A stretch of 64,000 nt of DNA, from positions 12,889 to 76,888 of the forward strand of contig CAYVVD010000016.1 in the NCBI GenBank assembly GCA_964454975.1, written 5' to 3'. This DNA comes from CAYVVD01 sp964454975. Lineage in GTDB: Bacteria > Bacteroidota > Ignavibacteria > Kapaibacteriales > UBA2268. The translations under genes were made by a program, and so were the position numbers. The notes under the pieces are model-generated. The model did not search any database. It saw only the letters and a program-made list of their open reading frames with translations, and was not told the origin of the DNA. Position 1 is the first letter of the stretch; each line of letters starts with the position of its first letter. This document shows positions 9,185 to 17,074 of the stretch, piece by piece.

Positions 9185-10376
9185 GCCCGTATTCCTGAAT
9201 TTTCCTGTAGAGTGTTCTTTCGCTTATACCCAAAGCATCGGCAGCCTGCCGGCGGTTTCCTTCGAACTTTATCAACGATTTTTCAATCATTCTGCGTTCC
9301 ATTTCTGCTATTGTGGTGATTTCGGGCTTTTGTTCGAAATCGTATTCTTTTATCTCTTCGTACTCAGAAACCTGATTTTGCATTGAGCTCTGGGTTTCCT
9401 TTATCTCTTCAATTTCAGAATGTATAAGGTGAAGGCCTCTTTTAATTGCAAGTATTTCGCTTTTTATCTCCAGCAGAGTCTTAAAAATTAATCCCAGCTC
9501 AAAATTGTTTACTTCATCCCTTTGCTCGAAGGGAACCAGTGAAGCAAATTCATTATTTTCCTTTACATGAGGAGGCAGCGAGGGCTTAATATATTTCCTT
9601 AGTAATTCAGCTGAAATATAATCTGTCTTTTCGAGTGTAATTAGAGTTTCAACCAGGTTTTTCAGTTCCCTTATGTTCCCGTTCCAGGGCATTCCTTTTA
9701 GTATTGAAACAGCATCTTCCGAAGCACCTTTATACTCAATGCCAAGTTTTTTTGTGTATCTTTTTGCAAAGTAATCTATTAACAAAGGAATGTCTTCAGA
9801 ATGATCGCGCAGAACCGGTAATTCGATATGCACATTATTCAGCCTGAAGAATAAATCCTGCCTGAAATTCCCCCTGTTGACTTCCTCTTCCAGATTGCGA
9901 TTGGTAGCTGCAATTATCCTGACATCTACTTTTTTCAAAGCTGTAGAGCCAAGCCGTGAAAATTCACCGGATTCGAGTACACGCAGCAGCTTTACCTGGG
10001 TGCCGAGAGGCATTTCGCCAATTTCGTCGAGGAATATTGTTCCCTTGTCTGCATCTTCAAAAAAACCCTTTCGTTGTTCGTAGGCGCCTGTGAATGCTCC
10101 TTTCTCATGGCCGAACAGTTCGGATTCAAGTAATGTTTCAGGGATAGCACCGCAATTAACACTCAGTATCGTCTGCTTGCTTCTCTTGCTCAGACCGTGG
10201 ATTGCCTGTGCGAACACTTCTTTTCCCGTACCGGTATCTCCGGTGATTAGCACAGATAAATCCGTGGGAGCCGCCTGGACGATTAGTTTAAGAGCATCCT
10301 GGATTGGTTTGGAAACACCTATGATTCCAAACTTGTCTTGTACTGATATTAAATAGTCTGAACCCGGATTAGCCAT
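9174..10376 (-). CDS. Receiver-less sigma-54-dependent activator (Fis family)
   Basis: A 400-residue enhancer-binding protein with no N-terminal receiver, GAF or PAS domain. The AAA+ domain spans about 12-235, with Walker A GDTGTGKE (46-53), the sigma-54-contacting GAFTGA loop (93-98) and Walker B TIFLDE. A linker rich in Glu/Ile with coiled-coil character (about 285-330) leads to a Fis-type HTH (GNRRQAADALGISERTLYRKI). I place the start at 10376, 2 bases after the rhodanese stop. It is the last gene of a four-gene operon. Without a sensor domain, its activity is probably controlled by a partner protein or by level. Confidence 0.93.
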   Translation of the reverse strand: MANPGSDYLISVQDKFGIIGVSKPIQDALKLIVQAAPTDLSVLITGDTGTGKEVFAQAIHGLSKRSKQTILSVNCGAIPETLLESELFGHEKGAFTGAYEQRKGFFEDADKGTIFLDEIGEMPLGTQVKLLRVLESGEFSRLGSTALKKVDVRIIAATNRNLEEEVNRGNFRQDLFFRLNNVHIELPVLRDHSEDIPLLIDYFAKRYTKKLGIEYKGASEDAVSILKGMPWNGNIRELKNLVETLITLEKTDYISAELLRKYIKPSLPPHVKENNEFASLVPFEQRDEVNNFELGLIFKTLLEIKSEILAIKRGLHLIHSEIEEIKETQSSMQNQVSEYEEIKEYDFEQKPEITTIAEMERRMIEKSLIKFEGNRRQAADALGISERTLYRKIQEYGLSS

Positions 10377-10378
10377 TA

Positions 10379-10858
10379 TCAAAGCTCTTTCTTCGACCAT
10401 TCTTCCCAGCCGCCGGTGAATAGGAACACATGCTCAAAGCCGTTATTTATCAAATCCTCGGCAATCATGTGGCTCAGGTCGCAGGTGCCGCCATCACAAT
10501 AAACAACAATTTTCTTTTCAAACGGCAGGGAATATATTTTCTCAAATTTTTCTTCTTCATTCATATATGGGTAGATATTTACAGCATCGCCGATGTTGCC
10601 CATTTCGTAATCCCGGGGTTCGCGAGCGTCCACAAAGATAAAATCTGGGTTGATTACAAGCTTTCGAACCTGTTCAAGAGTCAGAGTCTTTTCAAGATTT
10701 TCTTTTGCATTTCCTGAATCCACACCCAGGAGAGAATCAGTAACTACCTGTTCAGATTTATCCTTCGGCAGTAATGGCAATGGCTTGGGCTGCAACGCAT
10801 TATAAATCAAACCAACTGCCGATGCCACAATTATTATCGCTATTGCTTCTTTTATCAT
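10379..10858 (-). CDS. Membrane-anchored rhodanese-like sulfurtransferase
   Basis: A 159-residue protein with one N-terminal membrane helix (residues 3-20), a linker, and a single rhodanese domain (about 60-156). The substrate loop CDGGTCDLS holds the catalytic Cys121 and a second Cys126; the DAREPRDYEMGNIGDAVNI segment is the usual rhodanese core. It should act at the outer face of the inner membrane in sulfur transfer or thiol redox chemistry. Its start is one base from the J-protein stop and its stop is two bases from the sigma-54 activator start, so translation of all three is probably coupled. Confidence 0.88.
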   Translation of the reverse strand: MIKEAIAIIIVASAVGLIYNALQPKPLPLLPKDKSEQVVTDSLLGVDSGNAKENLEKTLTLEQVRKLVINPDFIFVDAREPRDYEMGNIGDAVNIYPYMNEEEKFEKIYSLPFEKKIVVYCDGGTCDLSHMIAEDLINNGFEHVFLFTGGWEEWSKKEL

Positions 10859-10859
10859 A

Positions 10860-11255
10860 TTAAACTATATTTTGTGCCTTTAAGTAACTATATGCGTCAT
10901 TAATATCCTTTGTCTTTTTCTCTGCCAATTCCTTTAGTTCTTCGCCAAGTGATGCCACTTTGTCCGGGTGATACTTGGCTACAAGCTTTTTGTATGTAGA
11001 TTTAATTTCATCCTTTGAAGCCCCGGAATCTATCCTGAGAATTGAATATGCCCTTTCCTTAGACATCCTCATATTTTCATTAGAGCCAGCCTCATTCTTC
11101 CGGCGTTCTTCCCTCCTTGAACCAAAGCTGTTAAGCTCGTCTATGATTTTCTTTAATTCTCCATCTTTGGTTTGAAGACCGGCTTTAGTTCTACCGGAAT
11201 CAACATCGTTGATGTACGAGCTTGCAATTCGTTGTATTCTTTTAAATATACCCAT
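10860..11255 (-). CDS. J-domain (DnaJ-like) co-chaperone with amphipathic N-terminus
   Basis: A 131-residue protein. A C-terminal J domain (about 66-131) contains the HPD motif (residues 96-98) needed to stimulate Hsp70. The N-terminus, MGIFKRIQRIASSYIND, is predicted to form an amphipathic helix; it recalls the start of PspA-type proteins, and similar starts occur in other small J-proteins. A charged linker joins the two. The start overlaps the upstream LOG stop (TAATG). It probably recruits DnaK to a membrane-associated client. There is no zinc-finger or client-binding domain, so it is a class C J-protein. Confidence 0.88.
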   Translation of the reverse strand: MGIFKRIQRIASSYINDVDSGRTKAGLQTKDGELKKIIDELNSFGSRREERRKNEAGSNENMRMSKERAYSILRIDSGASKDEIKSTYKKLVAKYHPDKVASLGEELKELAEKKTKDINDAYSYLKAQNIV

Positions 11256-11752
11256 TACTTAGTTAGTATATTAGTTACATCAGAAATACTATTGGTTGCA
11301 TATAACTTCATATTTAAATTAAAGGGAAAATCTCTTATGAACATTCCCCATTTATCCCCGGTTAAAATCACCGGCCTTTCAGGAATAATTCCTCTTTCGG
11401 TCAATGCCCAAACTGCGGAAAACTCAAGGAAAGTCCCACTACCGCCTTCAAAGAATACATACGCCTCGCCGAGCTTAATCAAACATTGTAAACGCTCAAT
11501 ATAGTCATTTGTTTTAATAATCCGGGTGTTGAAGGGATTTGGAGATTTGCCGGTTTCGCCTTGAATAACAACGCCCGTTTTTTCATTATCACAGAACCGG
11601 CTTCCCTTGCAGACAGCTTCCATCACACCATTATATCCACCGCTTACAATGTTAATACCGTTTTTACCAAGGCACTCTCCAAGCTCCATAGCTTTTTTAT
11701 ACAACTCAGAGTCCGGTTCGCATTTCCCGCTTCCAAAAATACATATATCCAT
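11255..11752 (-). CDS. LOG family protein (SLOG superfamily)
   Basis: A 165-residue Rossmann-like protein of the LOG/TIGR00725-like group. The N-terminal GSGKCEP strand-turn, the SGGYNGVMEAVCKG nucleotide-binding turn (about 37-50) and the EGGSGTFLEF motif (about 101-110, the PGGxGT equivalent) are visible. LOG proteins are phosphoribohydrolases that release cytokinin-type bases, and other SLOG proteins are nucleotide sensors; which applies here is not known. It opens the operon LOG, J-protein, rhodanese, sigma-54 activator. The sequence differs from PGG at its first residue, so activity should not be assumed. Confidence 0.85.
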   Translation of the reverse strand: MDICIFGSGKCEPDSELYKKAMELGECLGKNGINIVSGGYNGVMEAVCKGSRFCDNEKTGVVIQGETGKSPNPFNTRIIKTNDYIERLQCLIKLGEAYVFFEGGSGTFLEFSAVWALTERGIIPERPVILTGDKWGMFIRDFPFNLNMKLYATNSISDVTNILTK

Positions 11753-11973
11753 TTCAACTCTATACTTATGATTCTGACAAAAATTAATCTAAATAAGACT
11801 CACTTACAAATTCATATTCACAATTGCTATGCATTACTTGTTCTATAACACAAATTGTTTTAAAAGAACAATCAGATATTATTATTTATTGGAAAATTAA
11901 TATCATTTAATTAAGTTATGCTTTCGCAAAGGTTAATTTATTTATATGTTTTTTTCAATATAAGAGCTCAGTT

Positions 11974-12714
11974 ATGGAAAAACGTTCTGAACGACTGAAA
12001 CACTTTCTGAAAGTGTGCTACGACAAAAATGCAATGAAGCTCGCCAAAAAGCTTGAAGAAATTATCGGCAGGGAGCTTTCACGGCAAAACATGTCCCATT
12101 ACATGAACACCGAAAAACCAAGTACGCAACTGGTAAACTGGCTGTTCGATGCGGGTATGAATTCCAATTACTACCTGTATGGTATTGGTGATATGTTTGC
12201 CGAAAACGAAATAGGGAGGTTGCTACGCAAGAAGTATGCTTCACCAGACACAGTGGAGAATGCTGAGGAAATGATGAGCGAAGGCGGCTTTTCTGACAAG
12301 GATATCCAGAAGATTATGAGAGACTGGATTGTTTACAACTTTAGCTCTGTTAGCAATTTTGCGCTTGCCCAGGGCGAGGATTTCGACCTAATCAACCACT
12401 ACATGAACGGCGAAAAGGAACTGGATGATACTTTCATTATCATCATGCGTACTGCCGGTTTCAACTTTGCCGGCTTGTTCTACGAAGGCCAATCGCTTTA
12501 CCTGGACAGTCCCGAAGGCCAGGCATTAAAAGCAAGGCACGAGAGCCGCGGCAAAACAGCTATGGGCTCACCGAGTTTTACGGCTGTTGCGGACATCAGG
12601 TCCACTTACAACAAAGAATTCCTGCAGCAGGTTATTGAAGAAGTCCTGCAGAGGGGCGAATCCGAGCCGAGGAGGCAGTATGGAACCCCATCCAAATATT
12701 ACAAGAGAAGGTAA
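11974..12714 (+). CDS. Putative DNA-binding protein with two XRE/CI-like repeats
   Basis: A 246-residue soluble protein with a visible internal duplication. Residues about 10-76 and 117-177 align, anchored by SHYMNTEK (41-48) and NHYMNGEK (141-148), exactly 100 residues apart. Both repeats continue into an aromatic segment (YYLYGIGDMF and GLFYEGQSLY). The first repeat resembles the CI/XRE fold, in which the segment after the HTH often ends with a Trp/Tyr-Leu-x-G-x-G pattern. The C-terminal 60 residues are basic and probably disordered. It is likely a transcriptional regulator. It stands alone, followed at once by a strong terminator. Confidence 0.6.
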   Translation: MEKRSERLKHFLKVCYDKNAMKLAKKLEEIIGRELSRQNMSHYMNTEKPSTQLVNWLFDAGMNSNYYLYGIGDMFAENEIGRLLRKKYASPDTVENAEEMMSEGGFSDKDIQKIMRDWIVYNFSSVSNFALAQGEDFDLINHYMNGEKELDDTFIIIMRTAGFNFAGLFYEGQSLYLDSPEGQALKARHESRGKTAMGSPSFTAVADIRSTYNKEFLQQVIEEVLQRGESEPRRQYGTPSKYYKRR

Positions 12715-12718
12715 TTGT

Positions 12719-12749
12719 AAAAAACCCCGCCAAAAGCGGGGTTTTTTAT
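12719..12749 (+). terminator. Strong rho-independent terminator
   Basis: A GC-rich stem (CCCCGC paired with GCGGGG, extended by A/T pairs on both sides, AAAA loop) is followed by TTTTTTATT. It begins a few bases after the stop codon of the duplicated-HTH gene. Confidence 0.92.
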
Positions 12750-12771
12750 TTTATTGGGTTTATATGATTTG

Positions 12772-12873
12772 TTCTCCAAGATTCGCTCTGCTCATCTTGG
12801 AGAATGTGTGGGAGCGAACCGTGGCGAACAAAGAGCTAAACAAAATATTTGCAATACTTCGCTTAGCTCCCAC
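12772..12873. repeat. Pair of adjacent inverted repeats
   Basis: Arms 12772-12782 and 12794-12804 are a perfect 11-bp inverted repeat with an 11-base loop. Immediately after, 12808-12815 pairs with 12866-12873 (8 bp perfect), and an alternative pairing AGCGAA/TTCGCT lies just inside. The loop of the first hairpin contains ATTCGCTCTGCTC. This could be a small REP/MITE-like element or a structured RNA; nothing in the sequence decides. Confidence 0.5.
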
Positions 12874-12958
12874 CCATTATTCATACCAATGCCTGTTCAC
12901 ATGTATATTCATCGAGTATTTTGAAAGTCTCCCGACTTGGCATCAAAAAACAAGTATG

Positions 12959-12986
12959 ACACATGAAACGTAAATTCGTCTCAAAA
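12959..12986 (+). repeat. 28-bp intergenic repeat, copy A
   Basis: This 28-base stretch matches the reverse complement of 39882-39909 at 26 of 28 positions (differences at the 7th and 18th bases). The flanks are unrelated. Both copies lie in intergenic sequence beyond a rho-independent terminator. Confidence 0.55.
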
Positions 12987-13060
12987 TTTATTGAAACAAC
13001 TAATCCTTCAATTAACAACTAAGATTTTTTTGCCGAAATTAAAGAAAATCAACTTGTAAA

Positions 13061-15094
13061 TTATTTCTTAACTTTCTCACCGGAGATGCGCTCTATTTCG
13101 TCGCGGAGATCGGCGGCGCGTTCGAAGTCCAGGTCTCGTGCGGAGCGTTTCATCTCGGCAAACAGCTGCTCGATGAACTCTTGCCGCTGCTTGTCGCTCA
13201 TGTATTTTACCATTGGCTCTGCGGCTTTGTTGGCTTTCTCCGTTGTGCGCTTTTCAATCGTTCTTGCCCTCATCACTTGAATGTCAGCCACGGAAGTAGA
13301 GTTTAGGATTTCCTCGAGGGATTTATAAATAGTTGTCGGGTTGATGCCATGCTTGCGGTTGTAGTCAAGCTGCATTTCGCGGCGGCGGTTGGTTTCGTCA
13401 ATAAGTGCTTTCATGGAGCGGGTGATTTTATCTGCGTACAAAATCACTTTGCCTTCCACGTTTCGCGCAGTCCTGCCCGCAATTTGCAATAATGAGGTTT
13501 CGCTTCGGAGGAAACCTTCCTTGTCGGCATCAAGCACAGCCACAAGTGAGACTTCAGGCAGGTCCAACCCCTCGCGGAGGAGGTTCACGCCAACGAGTAC
13601 ATCATAGTCGCCAATACGCAGGTTGCGGATTATCTCTACCCTTTCGAGTGAATCTATGTCTGAGTGAATATATGCTACTTTAATCTTAAGATTTTGCAGG
13701 TATTCAGCAAGGTCCTCCGCCATTCGCTTTGTAAGTGTAGTAACAAGGACACGCTCATGCTTTTCAACCCGAATGTGGATTTCGTTAATCAAATCGTCAA
13801 TCTGTGTTTTTACAGGCTTAACGAAAATCTCCGGATCAAGTAAGCCCGTCGGCCGGATTACCTGCTCAACAACAATTCCCTCGCAGGCTTCAAGCTCGTA
13901 AGGCCCCGGGGTGGCGCTAACGAATACTGCCTGCTTCATCATCTCCTCGAATTCCATAAACTGTAGAGGCCGGTTCTCCAATGCTGAAGGCAGGCGGAAG
14001 CCGTGCTCTACAAGCGTCTTTTTGCGCGAACGGTCCCCGTTGTACATGGCTCTTAGCTGAGGTATTGTAACGTGGCTTTCATCGATTATCAGCAGGAAAT
14101 CTTCAGGGAAGTAGTCAATTATACATTGCGGGCGCTCCCCAAACTCCCTGCCGGAGAGATGCATGGAATAGTTCTCGATGCCGGAGCAATAACCTACTTC
14201 TTTCATCATTTCAAGGTCGAAGATAGTCCTCTGCTCCAGGCGTTGAGCTTCAACAAGCTTATCCTGTTTGCGTAGTTCTGTAAGGCGTTCGTATAGCTCG
14301 TCGCGGATATCGCCCATAGCTCCATTGAGCTGGTCTTCCGATGTAACAAAAAGTTTTGCGGGATAAAGCGTAGTGGCTTCCGTTTCTGCAAGCATCTGCC
14401 CGGTGAGGGCATTAATATAACTGAGCCTGTCAATTTCATCGCCGAACATCTCGATACGGATACCCTGTTTTTGTTCGTATGCCGGGATAATATCAATCAC
14501 ATCGCCGCGAACGCGGAATGTGCCTCGCTTGAACTCGAAATCATTTCGTTCGTAGTAGAGGTCCATCAGTTTGTAAAGCAAAGCCTGTCGGGTGATTTGC
14601 TGCCCGGTATATAACGGGAACAGATGGTCTTTAAAGTCCTGCTTCCTGCCAATTGAGTAAATGCACGAAACCGAGGCAACTACTATTACATCCCTCCTGT
14701 CGGCAACAAGTGAACTTGTGGCTTTCAAACGGAGGCGGTCAATCTCGTCGTTGATGGAAAAATCCTTTTCGATATATGTATCGGTAGTAGGTATATAAGC
14801 TTCCGGCTGGTAGTAATCATAATATGAGATGAAATATTCTACGGAATTTTCAGGGAAGAAAGATTTAAACTCGCTATATAGCTGAGCGGCAAGTGTCTTG
14901 TTGTGAGAAATTATAAGCGCAGGACACTGCAACTGATCAATCATATTTGATATAGTAAACGTCTTGCCGGAACCAGTTACTCCAAGCAGTGTCTGGAACC
15001 TGTCGCCACGTTCAACTCCCTCGACCAGTTCTCGGATTGCTTTGGGCTGGTCGCCTGCAGGCTTATAATTAGATACTAATTTAAACTGATTCAT
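13061..15094 (-). CDS. uvrB: Excinuclease ABC subunit B
   Basis: A 677-residue UvrB, the damage-verification helicase of nucleotide excision repair. Walker A is GVTGSGKT near residues 38-45. The beta-hairpin that probes damaged DNA is in the YYDYYQPEAYIPTTDTYIEK segment. Helicase motifs include IDESHVT and LLREGLDLPEV...GRTAR. The C-terminal UVR motif (about 635-670) for UvrC/UvrA contact is present. Length is standard. Its start follows the stop of the GH3 gene with no gap, so it is cotranscribed with a peptidoglycan enzyme, an arrangement whose logic is not evident. Confidence 0.98.
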   Translation of the reverse strand: MNQFKLVSNYKPAGDQPKAIRELVEGVERGDRFQTLLGVTGSGKTFTISNMIDQLQCPALIISHNKTLAAQLYSEFKSFFPENSVEYFISYYDYYQPEAYIPTTDTYIEKDFSINDEIDRLRLKATSSLVADRRDVIVVASVSCIYSIGRKQDFKDHLFPLYTGQQITRQALLYKLMDLYYERNDFEFKRGTFRVRGDVIDIIPAYEQKQGIRIEMFGDEIDRLSYINALTGQMLAETEATTLYPAKLFVTSEDQLNGAMGDIRDELYERLTELRKQDKLVEAQRLEQRTIFDLEMMKEVGYCSGIENYSMHLSGREFGERPQCIIDYFPEDFLLIIDESHVTIPQLRAMYNGDRSRKKTLVEHGFRLPSALENRPLQFMEFEEMMKQAVFVSATPGPYELEACEGIVVEQVIRPTGLLDPEIFVKPVKTQIDDLINEIHIRVEKHERVLVTTLTKRMAEDLAEYLQNLKIKVAYIHSDIDSLERVEIIRNLRIGDYDVLVGVNLLREGLDLPEVSLVAVLDADKEGFLRSETSLLQIAGRTARNVEGKVILYADKITRSMKALIDETNRRREMQLDYNRKHGINPTTIYKSLEEILNSTSVADIQVMRARTIEKRTTEKANKAAEPMVKYMSDKQRQEFIEQLFAEMKRSARDLDFERAADLRDEIERISGEKVKK

Positions 15095-16603
15095 TTAATT
15101 CCCGGGTGTCCTTCCACTCAAAACAACAACGGATGCTGCAACCGACGCCGGTGAATCGGAGAAAGTGCAAATTGATACATCGCACTCCATTTCATCCCTG
15201 ATATATGGATTTCCAAAGAATATACAAATTTTGTCCTTGCCTTCGGCAAGATCATCAATCTTGTTTCTGAATTCTTCGCTTATGCCTATTTCGCCTCCCC
15301 AGGCTCGGGATTTGTTGAAAAAAGCGTAGATTATATATTCGGCATCTACAATTCCGCCTTTGAGCCTGGCGAGGTCTTCAGTCTTTAAATTTTTATCGAT
15401 ATATCCGAAGTCGCATTCTCCCTCCAGTGCCTGACCGAGCACTCGGAAAAAAAATGATGCCCTTTCCATGTCATCTTCCTTTTGAATGATAGCGAATGAA
15501 GCATACTGCTTCTTTCCGTTTATTGGAATCATCATTTTTTTGTCTTCGAGCTCAACCGCCGAGAGAGCAACATCGAGTGCAACATACTCGTTCTGCTCAT
15601 TCATGCTTAAATCATTCCCTTCAAAAGAATCGGCCCATTTTACGGCATCGTCAATTAACTGTGCTGAATATTCAATATGACCGGAAAATTCAGTAGATGC
15701 TTTCATTTCGCTGCTGATAGCTTCAATTGCCTCGAAAGGATCAACCGGCATAAGCGCAATATTGTTTCCGGCTCTCAGGGCTCTGACTGAAGCAACGCCG
15801 CTGGTGTAAAAATCTGAGATAGAGTTCATCTCAAGCGCATCGCTGAGGATGATTCCGTTAAAATCAAGTTCATTCCTTAAAATTCCTGTTACTATTTTTT
15901 CAGACAATGAAGCCGGGATACCGGAATCATCGAGGGCCGGCACAGACAGATGCCCTATCATCACAGATTTGACACCACTCTTTATAGCATTAATAAAAGG
16001 TATAAATTCAATGTCATCCAGCCTCTTTCTATCGAATTTAAGAACCGGCAGGAAGATATGTGAATCAATATCTGTATCACCATGCCCCGGAAAGTGTTTA
16101 GCACAGGCAATGACCCCCTCAGCCTGGGTAGCTTCAATAAAATATGAAGAGAATACTGAAACATCATTATGGTTGTCAGCAAAAGAACGGATGTTGATAA
16201 TAGGATTTTGTTTGTTTGAGTTAATGTCGCAAACCGGGGCAAGATTCCATTGAAAGCCAATTGACTTTCCTTCCCTGGCAATCAATCCGGCTACACGTTT
16301 GATTTTCTGTTCATCCCGGGTTTTACCAAGAGCCATGTGATGAGGGAACTCAGTGCCACCGGCAATTCGCATCGGTATGCCATGCTCCATATCGGCTGAG
16401 AATAATAGTTTTTGGCTTGCAATGCTTTGTAGATTTGCTGTAAGTTTTTTAGTGTTTGTAATTGTCCCCCTAAAGAGGCAAAACCCCCCTGCACCCTTTT
16501 CTGCAAGCGTGTTAATATTATCCCTGTATTGGACATCGGAATAATACCTGTCAATGTCAATTCGCGGGAATACACAACGAGCAGCTAATTGTTCGTAATT
16601 CAT
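15095..16603 (-). CDS. nagZ: GH3 beta-N-acetylglucosaminidase (NagZ-like)
   Basis: A 502-residue glycoside hydrolase family 3 protein. The NagZ signature KHFPGHGDTDIDSH lies at residues 169-182 and holds the catalytic Asp/His dyad; the nucleophile region is GIILSDALEMNSI. NagZ cleaves GlcNAc from muropeptides in cell-wall recycling. The catalytic domain ends near residue 330. The remaining 170 residues form a second domain with no motif I can identify, so the protein is longer than the roughly 340 residues of E. coli NagZ. No signal peptide is seen, which fits a cytoplasmic recycling role. It lies in a six-gene operon, 6 bases after the thioesterase gene. Confidence 0.88.
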   Translation of the reverse strand: MNYEQLAARCVFPRIDIDRYYSDVQYRDNINTLAEKGAGGFCLFRGTITNTKKLTANLQSIASQKLLFSADMEHGIPMRIAGGTEFPHHMALGKTRDEQKIKRVAGLIAREGKSIGFQWNLAPVCDINSNKQNPIINIRSFADNHNDVSVFSSYFIEATQAEGVIACAKHFPGHGDTDIDSHIFLPVLKFDRKRLDDIEFIPFINAIKSGVKSVMIGHLSVPALDDSGIPASLSEKIVTGILRNELDFNGIILSDALEMNSISDFYTSGVASVRALRAGNNIALMPVDPFEAIEAISSEMKASTEFSGHIEYSAQLIDDAVKWADSFEGNDLSMNEQNEYVALDVALSAVELEDKKMMIPINGKKQYASFAIIQKEDDMERASFFFRVLGQALEGECDFGYIDKNLKTEDLARLKGGIVDAEYIIYAFFNKSRAWGGEIGISEEFRNKIDDLAEGKDKICIFFGNPYIRDEMECDVSICTFSDSPASVAASVVVLSGRTPGN

Positions 16604-16609
16604 TATAAT

Positions 16610-17074
16610 CTAAGGTTTTATTAAAAGGATATCACCTTCGAAAGCAATAATTTTTTCTCTTATCTCCGCAGGCAAAGGAGTTGATTTCCCGGTTTTCAAG
16701 TCTGAAAGCACAGAGATGTTTTTTACTGTTACAAATGGTAAACCATCGTTACGAGTCACCAGGTTCTCAAATGCAACAGAGCTTTTGCCAAGCTGTGATA
16801 TGCGGGTATATACAATGTACTCTTCTGCAAATTTTGCCGGATTAAAATAGTCAATTTCGGCATGTACAACAAGTATTGGAAAGGCTTTTTCGAATTGTGT
16901 GCCTCGCTTCATAATCCCGCAATCCCATACGTATTCGGCTCTTGCCCATTCCGCCCAGAAAAGATATTGCAGGTTGTGAACTACCCGGAATGAATCAACT
17001 TCCGCAAAGCGGACAGTACCTTTCACGCTGTGCCTGAATCTGGACTTTAACAACTCAAAATCAATTTCTTTCAA
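16610..17074 (-). CDS. Acyl-CoA thioesterase, 4HBT (YbgC/FadM-like) family
   Basis: A 154-residue hot-dog fold thioesterase. The family signature is VRFAEVDSFRVVHNLQYLFWAEWARAEY split across residues about 21-48, with the catalytic Asp27 and the following His. Such enzymes hydrolyse short- or medium-chain acyl-CoA; YbgC also associates with the Tol-Pal system in Proteobacteria, which cannot be assumed here. The start overlaps the ltaE stop by 4 bases (ATGA type), so translation is probably coupled. Confidence 0.85.
   Translation of the reverse strand: MKEIDFELLKSRFRHSVKGTVRFAEVDSFRVVHNLQYLFWAEWARAEYVWDCGIMKRGTQFEKAFPILVVHAEIDYFNPAKFAEEYIVYTRISQLGKSSVAFENLVTRNDGLPFVTVKNISVLSDLKTGKSTPLPAEIREKIIAFEGDILLIKP

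Larger units (their letters stand above)
12750..13060. other. Gene-free stretch with two hairpins and a repeated motif
   Basis: This is the only gap of more than 300 bases in the window (12715-13060) besides the tmRNA region. It holds two inverted repeats in the first half (12772-12873) and one copy of a 28-bp motif that recurs at 39882-39909. One frame stays open from 12587 to 12973, but it has no ribosome site and low coding character. uvrB ends at 13061 with no clear terminator of its own. Confidence 0.6.

Noticed and set aside
11839..11871. 7-bp inverted repeat (TTGTTCT/AGAACAA) upstream of the HTH-repeat gene
   Set aside because: A possible autoregulatory operator, but the arms are short, the 19-base spacer is arbitrary and the region is A/T-rich.
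11974..12714. Toxin-antitoxin module around the HTH-like protein
   Set aside because: No partner gene of toxin size lies within the same transcription unit, and the gene is ended at once by its own terminator.
12587..12973. Open frame of 128 codons overlapping the HTH gene and running into the intergenic gap
   Set aside because: It reads through a strong terminator and the hairpin region, with no start site or coding bias of its own.
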